Assembly (NCBI GenBank): GCA_011524785.1
Contig: WTJQ01000019.1
Location: 1-10,662 of the forward strand
Length of the DNA: 10,662 nt
Origin: Planctomycetota bacterium
GTDB taxonomy: Bacteria; Planctomycetota; UBA1135; GCA-002686595
Reading direction: 5' to 3'
The translations under genes were made by a program, and so were the position numbers. Below are positions 1 to 7,151 of this stretch, piece by piece (the stretch's first letter is position 1; every line of letters starts with the position of its first letter). The notes beneath the pieces are model-generated. The model ran no database searches. It had not been told where the DNA came from and saw only the letters and a list, made by a program, of their open reading frames with translations.

Positions 1-257
1 GGGATGTTCCCGGGGGACGTCTCCAGGTGGAAGACCGTGTTGAGGACGAGCTGGGTCTCGCTCCCGCGCGCGCCGAGGACGGCGTCGAAGCCGACGGGGC
101 CGCCAGCGAAGGCCGCGCGGGACTGTGCGGCCACCGCGAACACGGCCATGACCAGCCCGCTGGCCAATGCCGCCGACAGAACGGTGATCGAGGTCGAGAG
201 GGCGTGCTGCCGCAGGGAGCGACGCACGATGAGCACGAGGGCGCCGAGACCGCTCAC
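1..257 (-). CDS. FtsX/MacB-type ABC transporter permease, N-terminal part (runs off window)
   Basis: The first 85 codons of a membrane permease are present; the 3' part lies beyond position 1. The GTG start at 257 overlaps the stop of the ABC ATPase gene (GTGA), and a full AGGAGG lies 7 nt upstream, so this start is well supported. The protein begins with a basic segment (RRSLRQ, about residues 12-17), then one hydrophobic helix (about 23-45). Next comes the block GFDAVLGARGSETQLVLNTVFHLETSPGNIP (about 56-86), given here by its key pieces GARGS and SPGNIP. This arrangement is typical of the periplasmic start of FtsX-like permeases that pair with LolD/DevA-like ATPases. Such pairs use ATP to move lipids, peptides or lipoproteins out of the inner membrane rather than import solutes. 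The substrate cannot be told from this fragment. The family call is fairly sure, the exact subfamily is not. Confidence 0.88.
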   Translation of the reverse strand, partial: MSGLGALVLIVRRSLRQHALSTSITVLSAALASGLVMAVFAVAAQSRAAFAGGPVGFDAVLGARGSETQLVLNTVFHLETSPGNI

Positions 258-946
258 GAGCCAGCCTCCTGCTCCGCGGTGGCACCCGCTCGGTTGAGGG
301 CGGCGAAGTCCTCCCGCCGCTCGAAGGAGTCGAGGACGGCCGGGTCGTGGCTCACGAGGAGCAGGGCGGCACCCTGCTCCCGGCACAGCTCCCGGAGCAG
401 CTCGAGGGCCTCGAGCGCGTGCCGCGGGTCGAGGTTGCCCGTCGGCTCGTCCGCGAGGACGAGCCGCGGCGCCCCCACCAGGGCGCGCGCCAGGGCGACG
501 CGCTGCTGCTGGCCGATGGAGAGCTGGTGGGGCCTGTGGTTCAGGCGCTCGGCGAGGCCGAGCCGCGTCAGGAGCTCGCGCGCCTGGGCGACGTCCCCAC
601 CGGGTCCGAAGGAGCTGCCCAGCACCACGTTCTCCAGGGCCGAGTAGCCGCCGAGGAGGTGGAACGACTGGAACACGTACCCGAGCTCGCGCGCCCGGTA
701 CCGATCGCGCTCGGCCTCGGAGAGGGAGGTCACCTCGACCTCGCCGAAGCGCACCGAGCCTCCGTCGGCCGGCAGGATCCCGGCCAGGATGTTGAGGAAG
801 GTCGTCTTGCCCGAGCCGCTGGACCCCGCGACGGCGACCTGCTCACCGGCCTCCAGGGTGAACGACGGCACCTCCAGGACGCGCTGCAGCTCCCCCTCGG
901 GGGAGGTGTAGTCCTTGCGGAGGTCCCGGATCTCGAGGAGGCCCAT
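254..946 (-). CDS. ABC transporter ATP-binding protein (LolD/MacB/DevA-like)
   Basis: This is a 230-residue cytoplasmic nucleotide-binding subunit, the usual length for the family. In order it has Walker A GSSGSGKTT (41-49), a Q-loop VFQ (91-93), a signature LSIGQQQRVA (142-151), Walker B RLVLADEP (161-168) with catalytic E167, the D-loop GNLD (170-173) and the switch histidine H200. The signature reads LSIGQ instead of LSGGQ, a tolerated change. The residues around the Q-loop and signature resemble the ATPases that serve FtsX-like permeases, which fits the permease gene overlapping its stop codon by 4 nt. The ATG at 946 sits 7 nt after a TATCCT hexamer and has no Shine-Dalgarno site, so the transcript may be leaderless. 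A strong hairpin separates it from the upstream operon. No membrane-fusion (HlyD/MacA-like) gene is visible. The transported substrate is unknown. Confidence 0.96.
   Translation of the reverse strand: MGLLEIRDLRKDYTSPEGELQRVLEVPSFTLEAGEQVAVAGSSGSGKTTFLNILAGILPADGGSVRFGEVEVTSLSEAERDRYRARELGYVFQSFHLLGGYSALENVVLGSSFGPGGDVAQARELLTRLGLAERLNHRPHQLSIGQQQRVALARALVGAPRLVLADEPTGNLDPRHALEALELLRELCREQGAALLLVSHDPAVLDSFERREDFAALNRAGATAEQEAGS
265..270 (-). promoter_or_regulatory. Strong Shine-Dalgarno site for the permease GTG start
   Basis: On the minus strand AGGAGG lies within the last codons of the ATPase gene, with 7 nt between it and the GTG at 257. It decides the non-ATG start. It is the only textbook ribosome binding site I find next to a start in the window; the other starts lack one. 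Confidence 0.85.
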
Positions 947-953
947 GCGGCTC

Positions 954-959
954 AGGATA
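954..959 (-). promoter_or_regulatory. Candidate -10 element (TATCCT) of a leaderless promoter for the ABC operon
   Basis: TATCCT on the minus strand is preceded by GGGC and followed by 7 nt, then the ATG at 946. A -10 box normally ends 6-8 nt before the transcription start, so the transcript would begin at or near the ATG. No convincing -35 box is seen; the upstream DNA is occupied by a hairpin. Confidence 0.55.
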
Positions 960-984
960 GCCCGCGGCCCGAGGGCCTGCGGGC
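960..984 (-). terminator. Hairpin between the rim-type operon and the ABC operon, terminator-like
   Basis: Plus-strand GCCCGC (960-965) pairs with GCGGGC (979-984), and GGCC (966-969) pairs with GGCC (974-977), leaving a 4-nt loop and one bulged T at 978. This is a 10-bp, almost all-GC stem. It starts about 20 nt after the stop of the AstE-like gene in the direction of transcription and touches the next promoter's -10 box. No U-run follows, so intrinsic termination is only likely, not certain. GCGGGC at 979-984 is also half of a 12-bp perfect palindrome (979-990), which offers an alternative fold. Confidence 0.5.
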
Positions 985-1003
985 GCCCGCCGCAAGACCT
1001 GGG

Positions 1004-1960
1004 TCAACCCTCCGCCACGTGCACGATCGCGTCGCCGCGGTACACCACCGGGTTGGTGGCAGAGCCAACGACGAGGCCGTCACAGGGCGAGCGCACCGCC
1101 AGGGAGCGCCCCCCGAACGCGTCCTCGATGCGTCCGAGCGGGGCGTCCTTGCGAACGGCCGATCCCGGAGCCACGTCGAGGTGGAACAGCCCGGCCCGAC
1201 CTGCACGCACCCAGCGGGACGAGCGTGCGAGGAAGGGGCGCAGGTCGGCCTCGGGCACGTCCTCGCCAGCGATCATCCCGAGCTCGCGCAGGACGCGCAG
1301 GACCCCGCCCTCCGCCACCTCGATCGCCTCTCGGTCGAAGCGGTTGGCCTCGCCCCCCTCGAACAGCAGGCAGGGCTTGCCCCGCTTGGCAGCGGTGGCG
1401 CGCAGCGAGCCGTCACGCAGGCTCGAGGGGACCAGGACCGGGGCGCCGAAGACGTGAGCGAGAGCCAGGGCCCGCTCGTCGTCGAACGCCACGCGGACCT
1501 GGGGGACGTTGCAGCGATGGGTGCCTCCGGTGTGGAGGTCGATGCCCACGTCGCTCCGATCCAGGACCTGCTCGACGAACAGGTGGGCCAGCCTGGCGGC
1601 GAGGGACCCGCGGGGTGAGCCCGGGAAGGACCGGTTGAGGTCGCGGCGGTCCGGCAGGTAGCGCGAGCCCTCGGCGAAGCCGTACACGTTCAGGATCGGC
1701 ACGGCCAGGAGCGTCCCTCTCAGCTCCCGCGCCGTGACGCGCGCCAGCACGCGCCGGATGACCTCCACGCCGTTGACCTCGTCACCATGGACCGCGCTGG
1801 AGAGCCAGACCGTGGGTCCCCTCTCGCGCCCGTGCACGACGACCAGGGGCACCCCGATCTCGGCGCCAGAGGGCAGCCGGGAGACGGGCAGCTCGAAGCG
1901 TTGGGTCCTGCCCGGCGCCACCGCCTGGCCCAGGACCTCGAACGGCTCGCGACGGCTCAT
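1004..1960 (-). CDS. Succinylglutamate desuccinylase/aspartoacylase-family zinc hydrolase (AstE-like, M14 fold)
   Basis: This 318-residue enzyme is predicted to cleave an amide bond of an N-acylated amino acid or amino-acid tail with a zinc ion. Zinc ligands fit H58 and E61 in VHGDE, and H143 in DLHTGG. E201 in LLFEGGE matches the catalytic glutamate. DLNRSFPG (107-114) is a family hallmark. The last 70 or so residues form the usual beta-rich, biotinyl-like domain, ending in SPCDGLVV and YRGDAIVHV. Compared with AstE (last step of arginine catabolism by the succinyl route), the spacing of the four residues is similar, but no other ast genes are present. It is therefore more likely a relative with another substrate. 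The ATG at 1960 overlaps the rimK stop (ATGA), so the two are translationally coupled. Context suggests a role on RimK products or glutamyl peptides; this is inference. Confidence 0.92.
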   Translation of the reverse strand: MSRREPFEVLGQAVAPGRTQRFELPVSRLPSGAEIGVPLVVVHGRERGPTVWLSSAVHGDEVNGVEVIRRVLARVTARELRGTLLAVPILNVYGFAEGSRYLPDRRDLNRSFPGSPRGSLAARLAHLFVEQVLDRSDVGIDLHTGGTHRCNVPQVRVAFDDERALALAHVFGAPVLVPSSLRDGSLRATAAKRGKPCLLFEGGEANRFDREAIEVAEGGVLRVLRELGMIAGEDVPEADLRPFLARSSRWVRAGRAGLFHLDVAPGSAVRKDAPLGRIEDAFGGRSLAVRSPCDGLVVGSATNPVVYRGDAIVHVAEG

Positions 1961-2859
1961 CCCTCGACCGAGCCGCCGCGCGGTGCCTTCGCCAGCCTGC
2001 GCTCCGCGTACTCGATGATGGCCCCGGCGACGTCGCGACCGGTCGCTGCCTCGATCCCCTCGAGGCCGGGCGAGGCGTTGACCTCCATCACGACCGGACC
2101 GTGGTTCGAGCGCAGCATGTCGACGCCCGCGACCGAGAGCCCCATGAGCTTCGTGGCCCGCGTGGCGACGGCGCGCTCCTCCGGGGTCAGGCGCACCTTC
2201 TGTGCGCTCCCACCACGGTGCAGGTTCGAGCGGAACTCGCCCTCGGGCGCCTGCCGCATCATTGCGGCCACCACCTTGTTGCCGACCACGAAGGCCCGGA
2301 TGTCGGCCCCTCGCGCCTCCCCGATGAACTCCTGCACGAGGATGTTCGCATCGAGCTGTCGGAACGCGCCGATCACGGACTCGGCTGCCTTGCGGGTCTC
2401 GGCCAGCACGACGCCCACTCCCTGGGTCCCCTCCAGCAGCTTCACCACGAGCGGAGCTCCCCCCACCGTATCGATCACGCCATCGACGTCCTTCGGCGAG
2501 TGGGCGAAGCCCGTGACCGGAAGCCCCACACCGTCGCGAGCGAGGATCTGGAGGCAGCGCAGCTTGTCCCGCGAGCGCGTGATGGAGGTCGAGCCGTTCA
2601 GGGCGAGCACGCCCATCATCTCGAACTGCCGCACGACCGCGCAGCCGTAGAAGGTGTGGCTCGCCCCGATGCGCGGAATGATCGCGTCGAAGTGCAGGGG
2701 CTGCCCGCCACTGATCACCTGCGGTCGATGCGAGGTGATGTTCATGAAGCACCGGAGGTAGTTCACGACGCGCACCTCGTGGCCACGCTCCTGCGCGGCC
2801 TCGAGGAGACGGGTCGTGGAGTAGAGCCGGGGCCCGCGGGAGAGGATGCCGAGCTTCAT
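1957..2859 (-). CDS. rimK: RimK, alpha-L-glutamate ligase acting on ribosomal protein S6
   Basis: This ATP-grasp enzyme is exactly 300 residues long, the same as E. coli RimK, and recognisably similar from MKLGILSR to the end. E. coli RimK adds glutamates to the C-terminus of ribosomal protein S6 and can make short poly-alpha-glutamate. Visible hallmarks are [16 protein letters not shown] (57-72), RSRDKLR (95-101), [22 protein letters not shown] (the glycine-rich ATP loop, about 133-154), VQEFI (175-179), FRSNLHRGG (209-217), D247, and the metal-binding [12 protein letters not shown] (257-268, with E259 and N261). The start chosen is the ATG at 2859, where homology begins; in-frame codons upstream belong to the overlapping peptidase region. 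It follows the RimB-like gene by 11 nt without a Shine-Dalgarno site, and is coupled by ATGA to the zinc hydrolase. Such closeness to the proteobacterial protein might reflect old transfer, but codon use looks like that of its neighbours. Confidence 0.97.
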   Translation of the reverse strand: MKLGILSRGPRLYSTTRLLEAAQERGHEVRVVNYLRCFMNITSHRPQVISGGQPLHFDAIIPRIGASHTFYGCAVVRQFEMMGVLALNGSTSITRSRDKLRCLQILARDGVGLPVTGFAHSPKDVDGVIDTVGGAPLVVKLLEGTQGVGVVLAETRKAAESVIGAFRQLDANILVQEFIGEARGADIRAFVVGNKVVAAMMRQAPEGEFRSNLHRGGSAQKVRLTPEERAVATRATKLMGLSVAGVDMLRSNHGPVVMEVNASPGLEGIEAATGRDVAGAIIEYAERRLAKAPRGGSVEG

Positions 2860-2870
2860 GGTCGTCTGGA

Positions 2871-3353
2871 TCAGCGGCGCCCGCGAGCGGCTCGGGAGCC
2901 GAACGCGGGCGGACGCCCATTGTAGAACGAACCCCCGGGATCCACGTGGAACCGGCGCCGGACCGCCTGGCGCCCCAGGAGCATCCGGAAGCCCATGGCG
3001 TCCCTGTTGGTGAGGGTCACCTCGATGGGGTACTCCCGCCCCAGGAGCCGGAGGGGGGTCTCGATGACGGGGCGCTCCTCCAGGTGTCCGGACGAGGACT
3101 TCACGCGGCGCCACTCGAGGACCGGGGCCTCGGCCTCGATGCGGTGGCCGCGGTCCCGCTGAACCGGGTGGAGGCCGAACCGGACCCATGGGGACCCAGC
3201 CCGATCGAAGGCCTCGAGGTCGAACGCGTGCAGGGCCGACGACCGGGCCCCGGTGTCGACCTTCACCTTGATCCACTCCACCCCCAGCCCGGGCAGCGCG
3301 ACCCACTCGCGCCAGCCGACCACGGGGCGCTCCTCCTCGCGGAACCCGGCCAT
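2871..3353 (-). CDS. RimB-like retropepsin-type peptidase (PF05618/COG4067, 'ATP-dependent zinc protease' family)
   Basis: This 160-residue protein matches the small family annotated as putative ATP-dependent zinc protease. The core is [19 protein letters not shown] (about 25-43), where DTGA (33-36) is the aspartic-protease-like motif shared with retropepsins. A second conserved block, [16 protein letters not shown] (116-131), is followed by FHVDPGGSF (135-143). The Pseudomonas rimABK locus encodes a peptidase of this kind, RimB, reported to counteract RimK, so the old 'zinc protease' name may mislead. The ATG at 3353 comes 4 nt after the LOG gene stop, and rimK begins 11 nt after its own stop, which marks one operon. 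The arginine-rich tail (151-160) is unusual but may simply be disordered. Likely role: trimming glutamate tails that RimK adds. Family call strong, substrate inferred. Confidence 0.9.
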   Translation of the reverse strand: MAGFREEERPVVGWREWVALPGLGVEWIKVKVDTGARSSALHAFDLEAFDRAGSPWVRFGLHPVQRDRGHRIEAEAPVLEWRRVKSSSGHLEERPVIETPLRLLGREYPIEVTLTNRDAMGFRMLLGRQAVRRRFHVDPGGSFYNGRPPAFGSRAARGRR

Positions 3354-3357
3354 GGGC

Positions 3358-4182
3358 TCACAGGTGGATGCCGGGATCCGCGAGGGCGTGCTTCTCGAGC
3401 TCGGCCGTGAGGTACTCGTAGGCCTCGTCGACCGAGTCCGTGGTGAGGAAGAGGTCCAGGTCGCTCGCGCTGATCGTGCCGAACTCCACGAGGGCGTCGA
3501 AGTCGATCACCTTCTCCCAGAAGCTCTTGCCGAACAGCACGATCGGCATGTGCTTCTTGATCTTGCCCGTCTGGACGAGGGTCAGGACCTCCATGAACTC
3601 GTCCAGGGTCCCGAAGCCGCCGGGCATCACCACCACGGCCTTGGCCAGGTAGCTGAACCAGAACTTCCGCATGAAGAAGTAGTGGAACTCGATCGAGAGG
3701 CGACGGGTGATGTAGGGGTTGTCGTTCTGCTCGAACGGGAGCGAGATGTTCAGGCCGATGTTCTCGCCCTTGGCATCGCTGGCACCACGATTGGCGGCCT
3801 CCATGATCCCCGGACCGCCGCCGGAGCAGATCACGAACCGCCGGTCAGTGCCCTCGAGGCCCTTCGACCACTCGGTGAGGCGCCGGGACAGCTCCTGGGT
3901 CTTCTCGTAGTAGTGGGAGTGATCGAGGAACTTGCGGGCGCGCTCGACGTCGCCGCCCTCGGCCTCGGCCTTGGCGACCATCTCCTCGGCCTGCTCCTTC
4001 GAGCGCAGCCGGGCGCTGCCGAAGATCACGATCGTGTCCTGGATCCCGAACTCCTCGAAGCGGGACTCGGGCTCCATGTACTCCGAGAGGATGCGCAGCG
4101 GGCGCGCATCGGTCGAGTTGAGGAACTCCTCGTTCTTGTACGCCTTCACGGCGCGGTAGCGGCTCTGGCCCATGGGGCTCAT
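3358..4182 (-). CDS. LOG family protein (TIGR00730; nucleotide 5'-monophosphate phosphoribohydrolase-like)
   Basis: The 274-residue Rossmann-type protein carries the two LOG hallmarks: [14 protein letters not shown] (121-134) and PGGFGTLDE (187-195), with MRK at 171-173. Characterised relatives split cytokinin or purine/pyrimidine nucleoside monophosphates into the base and ribose 5-phosphate; E195 and the arginine of MRK are the expected catalytic pair. It is longer than classical LOG proteins (about 180-200 residues). It has about 45 extra residues at the N-terminus and a charged helical insert (about 59-95) between GSAR (55-58) and the first glycine motif. The ATG at 4182 is used; an in-frame ATG at 4173 is an alternative. 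Neither has a Shine-Dalgarno site or a leaderless -10 box, so it is probably transcribed from the HD gene 62 nt upstream. Its stop lies 4 nt before the RimB-like gene. Confidence 0.93.
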   Translation of the reverse strand: MSPMGQSRYRAVKAYKNEEFLNSTDARPLRILSEYMEPESRFEEFGIQDTIVIFGSARLRSKEQAEEMVAKAEAEGGDVERARKFLDHSHYYEKTQELSRRLTEWSKGLEGTDRRFVICSGGGPGIMEAANRGASDAKGENIGLNISLPFEQNDNPYITRRLSIEFHYFFMRKFWFSYLAKAVVVMPGGFGTLDEFMEVLTLVQTGKIKKHMPIVLFGKSFWEKVIDFDALVEFGTISASDLDLFLTTDSVDEAYEYLTAELEKHALADPGIHL

Positions 4183-4216
4183 GGAACCACACCCGCGGGC
4201 GTGCGCGCCATCGGGC

Positions 4217-4244
4217 TCCCGCGGGTTCGGGGAGGTTCGCGGGA
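4217..4244 (-). repeat. Inverted repeat just after the HD gene stop
   Basis: TCCCGCG (4217-4223) and CGCGGGA (4238-4244) can pair across a 14-nt loop, starting at the base after the stop codon of the HD gene. There is no U-run on the minus strand. It may be a weak attenuator or RNA-processing stem between the HD and LOG genes, or chance in GC-rich DNA. Confidence 0.35.
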
Positions 4245-4769
4245 TCAGGCCCAGCCCCGGTCCTCGAGCCAGTCCATGGCCCGCTTGCAGGCCCCGTCGA
4301 TGGTCTCCTCGAGGCGCGCGAACGGCGTGCAGAGGCGCCGCGGATCGGGGACGATCCCCACCCGCAGGAGGTCGAGGCGGTCCGCGTCCCAGCAGGCCAT
4401 GACCTCGGGCTCGGCCTCCTGGAGCTTGCCGCTGTGGTGGCGGCAGGCGTACACGAGCAGGTCGAAGCGCTCGTCGCTCATGGGCGGGAGGACGCCCTGC
4501 TCCCGCAGGCCCATGGCGAACTCGGCGGCCCGCGCCCCGTGCCCGGCGTCGATGTGCTCGTCCAGCCGGCAGGAGTCGTGCAGGAAGGCGAAGCAGCGCG
4601 GCACCAGGGAGTCGATCCCTTCCCCCTCGCAGATGAGGGAGGCGTTGAGGTACACGCGCTGCCAGTGGACCGGTCCGTGGTACCCGTACGGGTCGAGCAC
4701 GAACCGCTCCCGGCTCGCATCCAGGAGGGGCTGCAGCAGCGGGTCGGGCGAGTGCCAGGGGTCGGCCAT
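4245..4769 (-). CDS. HD-domain metal-dependent phosphohydrolase-like protein
   Basis: This 174-residue soluble protein shows the pattern of a small HD-family hydrolase: HGPVHWQRV (31-39), HDSCR (64-68), HGARAAEF (77-84), CRHHSG (109-114) and [13 protein letters not shown] (127-138). The histidines and aspartates H35, H64, D65, H111/H112 and D130 could hold one or two metal ions. HD proteins often act on nucleotides or cyclic nucleotides, but the substrate cannot be predicted here. The ATG at 4769 is preceded at 6 nt by TATGAT, a near-consensus -10 box, so it probably leads a leaderless transcript that continues into the LOG, RimB-like, rimK and AstE-like genes. A much longer open frame extends upstream on this strand, but it is antisense to the copper ATPase and other genes and has no protein-like character. 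The HD call is good; the role is unknown. Confidence 0.85.
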   Translation of the reverse strand: MADPWHSPDPLLQPLLDASRERFVLDPYGYHGPVHWQRVYLNASLICEGEGIDSLVPRCFAFLHDSCRLDEHIDAGHGARAAEFAMGLREQGVLPPMSDERFDLLVYACRHHSGKLQEAEPEVMACWDADRLDLLRVGIVPDPRRLCTPFARLEETIDGACKRAMDWLEDRGWA

Positions 4770-4775
4770 GGGATG

Positions 4776-4781
4776 ATCATA
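4776..4781 (-). promoter_or_regulatory. Candidate -10 element (TATGAT) of a leaderless promoter for the HD-LOG-rim operon
   Basis: TATGAT differs from the consensus TATAAT at one base. It is preceded by GGCC and followed by CATCCC and the ATG at 4769, so transcription would start at or beside the start codon. No -35 box is evident. It is the best -10 match in the window. Confidence 0.65.
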
Positions 4782-4858
4782 GGCCCGGATCCTGAGCAGG
4801 CCTGGGCCGGGCCACGGCGCCACGCGAGAGCCGCCCCGAGCGCTCGTCCCCGGGGAGT

Positions 4859-4872
4859 CGGGCAGCTGCCCG
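4859..4872. promoter_or_regulatory. 14-bp perfect palindrome in the divergent promoter region, candidate operator
   Basis: CGGGCAG followed directly by its reverse complement CTGCCCG. It is flanked by GGGAG (4853-4857) and CTCCC (4878-4882), which could extend the symmetry as an outer stem. It ends 34 nt before the TAGACT box of the copper ATPase. A second, 10-bp palindrome (CGAGCGCTCG) lies at 4837-4846. Either could bind a regulator, but palindromes are also favoured by the high GC content. Confidence 0.4.
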
Positions 4873-4906
4873 GCAGGCTCCCGACGCCCGTGCCGCACCT
4901 CCGGCC

Positions 4907-4912
4907 TAGACT
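4907..4912 (+). promoter_or_regulatory. Candidate -10 element (TAGACT) of a leaderless promoter for the copper ATPase
   Basis: TAGACT is preceded by GGCC and followed by 7 nt and the ATG at 4920. No Shine-Dalgarno site is present in the 20 nt before the ATG, which supports leaderless initiation. No clear -35 box is seen at 16-18 nt upstream, and the DNA between -10 and -35 lacks the dyad of a MerR/CueR-type promoter. Confidence 0.6.
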
Positions 4913-4919
4913 GCTGTGG

Positions 4920-7151
4920 ATGTCCTCGGCGACGCTCCGCACCCTCACCACCCCGATCGGCGGCCTGTCGTGCCAGGCGTGCGCCGCCACGGCGGAGGGG
5001 CTGCTCGGCGAGGTCGCGGGGGTCCAGGAGGCGCAGGTCAGCTTCGGGGCGCGCACCCTTCGGCTCGTCCTCGACGAGGCCGCGGACGAGGGAAGCGTGC
5101 GCGCGGCCCTCGCACGCGGGGGCTACGAGCTGCCGCCAGGGGCACTCGGAGGCACGACCCCCGAGGAGGACGCGGCCTTCGAGCAGGAGCGCGCGGAGGA
5201 GGAGCGCCGGGACCACGCCCGGGGCGCGTGGGTGAGCGGGGTCGCGGCGGCCGCGTCCTTCGGCCTCGCCCTCGCCCACCAGCACGGCGCCGTCCAAGTG
5301 CTGGTCGCGGCCCCCGGCGTGCTGCTCGGAGGGCGGCGCGTCCTGAAGGACGGGCTCCGCGCGGCGCGCCTCCGCGCGCCCGACATGAATACGCTCGTCG
5401 GCCTCGGTGCGCTGGGCTCCCTGATCGCTGCCGCGATCGAGGCGCTGGCCCCCGGCGCCCTCGGGGGGGCCGGTCACCACGCCCACGCGGGGCCGATGAT
5501 CCTGGCCTTCGTCCTCCTCGGGCGGCTGCTGGAAGCGCGCGTACGCGCACGGGCCGGGGACGCGCTCGCCGCCCTGGTCCGCCTCGCGCCGCGCACCGCC
5601 CACGCTCTGCAGGGGGCGGACGTGGTGGACGTCCCCCTCGAGGAGGTGAAGCCTGGCGCGCGCCTGGTCGTCCGACCCGGCGAGACCGTCCCCGTCGACG
5701 GCGTCGTGCTCGAGGGCACCAGCGCCGTGGACGAGTCGCTCCTCACGGGCGAGCCACTGCCGGTCGACCGGCAGCCTGGGGATCGGGTCCACGCTGGCAC
5801 CCTCAACGGGGCAGGCGCCCTGACGCTCCTGACCGAGGGCATTGGTGCCGACTCCGCCCTCGGACGCATCACGCGCACCATGCGGGAGGCGCAGGCGTCC
5901 CGTGCCGAGGCCCAGCGCCTGGCCGATCGAATCAGCGCGGTCTTCGTCCCCGGGGTCCTGCTGCTCGCCCTGGCCACTGCCGGCGCATGGCTGCTGGCGG
6001 ACGCGGTCCTCGGTGACGCGGTCGGCCGTGCCCTCGCGGTGCTGGTGATCGCATGCCCCTGCGCCCTCGGCCTCGCCACCCCCATGGCGATCGTGGCGGC
6101 CTCGGGCCGGGGCGCGCGCGAGGGCGTGCTGCTCCGGCGGGCCGCGGCCCTGGAGCGGCTGGCCCACGCGGATGCCGTGGTGCTCGACAAGACCGGCACC
6201 CTGACCCTGGGGCGTCCGGAGCTGGTCGAGGTGCGGCTCCTGGAGGACGGGGGGGAGGAGGGCCCCGTCCTCGCTCGCGCCGCAGCCGTCGAACAGCAGA
6301 GCGAGCAGCCACTCGCGCAGGCCTTCGTCCGCGCGGCTCGGGAGCGCGGGCTCCCGCTGCTTCCCTGCGACGGCTTCCAGTCGAAGCCGGGAGTCGGCGT
6401 GGAGGGCACCGTCGCCGGACGCCGAGTCTGGATCGGGAGTCCGCGCGCGGCGCTGGAGCGCGTGGCGCCCGAGCGGCAGGGCGCTCTCGAGGACTCCGTC
6501 GAGCAGCTGCGGGGGACAGGCTGCACCCCGGTCGTCGTCCTCGAGGGCGACGCGCCCGCCGCAGTGGTCGGGCTGCAGGACACGCCGCGTCCCGAGGCCG
6601 CCGCGGTCGTGCAGAGCCTGGCCTCGGCTGGACTGCAGGTCAGGGTCGCCAGCGGCGACGAGCCGCGCGCCGTGGAGGCGCTGCTCGCGCGCGCTGGGCT
6701 CGAGGACCTCCCGCACGAGGGCAGCGCCTCGCCCGAGCGCAAGGCCGAGCTCTTGGAGGAGCTGCGCCGTCAGGGGCGCACGACGGTCATGGTCGGGGAC
6801 GGTGTGAACGACGCACCGGCCCTGGCCGCCGCTTCCGTGGGGATCGCCATGGGGGGCGGCGCGGACGTCGCCCTCGATGCCGCCGACCTCGCGCTCCTCG
6901 GTTCGGACCTCGGGGGCCTCACGCGGGCCCTCGAGCTGGCGCGCGCCGCACGGCGGACCATCCTCCAGAACCTGGGCTGGGCCTTCGGCTTCAACGTGCT
7001 GGCCCTGCCGGTGGCAGCCGGCGCCCTCGTCCCGCTCGGTGGCCCCGAGCTCCCGCCGGCCGCCGCCGCGGCCGCCATGGCCACCAGCAGCCTGACGGTC
7101 GTCCTCAACAGCCTGCGCCTGGCACGCTCGGGCCCCAAGCCCGTCAGCTGA
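4920..7151 (+). CDS. copA: Copper-type P1B ATPase (heavy-metal exporting P-type ATPase)
   Basis: This 743-residue membrane pump has one N-terminal metal-binding domain with GLSCQACA (15-22). Eight membrane segments follow (about 103-138 as two, 156-206 as two, 340-390 as two, 684-735 as two). Other parts are the actuator TGE (276-278), the ion-site CPC (379-381), phosphorylation motif DKTGT (423-427, D423), the nucleotide-domain PGVGVEG (490-496) and the hinge [10 protein letters not shown] (626-635). CPC and MATSS (720-724) point to Cu(I), with Ag(I) possible. Three key positions deviate: SEQP (461-464) instead of SEHP, FN (691-692) instead of YN in helix 7, and SGD (578-580) instead of TGD. 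A His-rich [10 protein letters not shown] (182-191) lies between helices 3 and 4. The ATG at 4920 is chosen because the metal-binding domain starts just after it; the open frame upstream is not protein-like. Its end overlaps the convergent cupin gene by 8 nt. No chaperone or regulator gene is adjacent. Confidence 0.96.
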   Translation: MSSATLRTLTTPIGGLSCQACAATAEGLLGEVAGVQEAQVSFGARTLRLVLDEAADEGSVRAALARGGYELPPGALGGTTPEEDAAFEQERAEEERRDHARGAWVSGVAAAASFGLALAHQHGAVQVLVAAPGVLLGGRRVLKDGLRAARLRAPDMNTLVGLGALGSLIAAAIEALAPGALGGAGHHAHAGPMILAFVLLGRLLEARVRARAGDALAALVRLAPRTAHALQGADVVDVPLEEVKPGARLVVRPGETVPVDGVVLEGTSAVDESLLTGEPLPVDRQPGDRVHAGTLNGAGALTLLTEGIGADSALGRITRTMREAQASRAEAQRLADRISAVFVPGVLLLALATAGAWLLADAVLGDAVGRALAVLVIACPCALGLATPMAIVAASGRGAREGVLLRRAAALERLAHADAVVLDKTGTLTLGRPELVEVRLLEDGGEEGPVLARAAAVEQQSEQPLAQAFVRAARERGLPLLPCDGFQSKPGVGVEGTVAGRRVWIGSPRAALERVAPERQGALEDSVEQLRGTGCTPVVVLEGDAPAAVVGLQDTPRPEAAAVVQSLASAGLQVRVASGDEPRAVEALLARAGLEDLPHEGSASPERKAELLEELRRQGRTTVMVGDGVNDAPALAAASVGIAMGGGADVALDAADLALLGSDLGGLTRALELARAARRTILQNLGWAFGFNVLALPVAAGALVPLGGPELPPAAAAAAMATSSLTVVLNSLRLARSGPKPVS

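Noticed and set aside
347..1618. A 423-codon plus-strand open frame across the ABC ATPase and AstE-like genes.
   Set aside because: It is antisense to two clearly recognisable genes and has biased, domain-free composition.
1961..2920. Upstream extension of the AstE-like gene to give one 638-residue protein.
   Set aside because: It would run out of frame through rimK. Homology of the zinc hydrolase begins at the ATG at 1960, which overlaps the rimK stop.
4434..4919. Extension of the copper ATPase by 162 residues at the N-terminus.
   Set aside because: It is antisense to the HD gene and not protein-like. The metal-binding domain begins right after the ATG at 4920, which has a -10 box at leaderless distance.
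4884..4919. A CueR/MerR-type copper-responsive promoter before the copper ATPase.
   Set aside because: No 19-20 nt spacer containing a dyad between recognisable -35 and -10 boxes. The palindrome lies upstream of where -35 would be.
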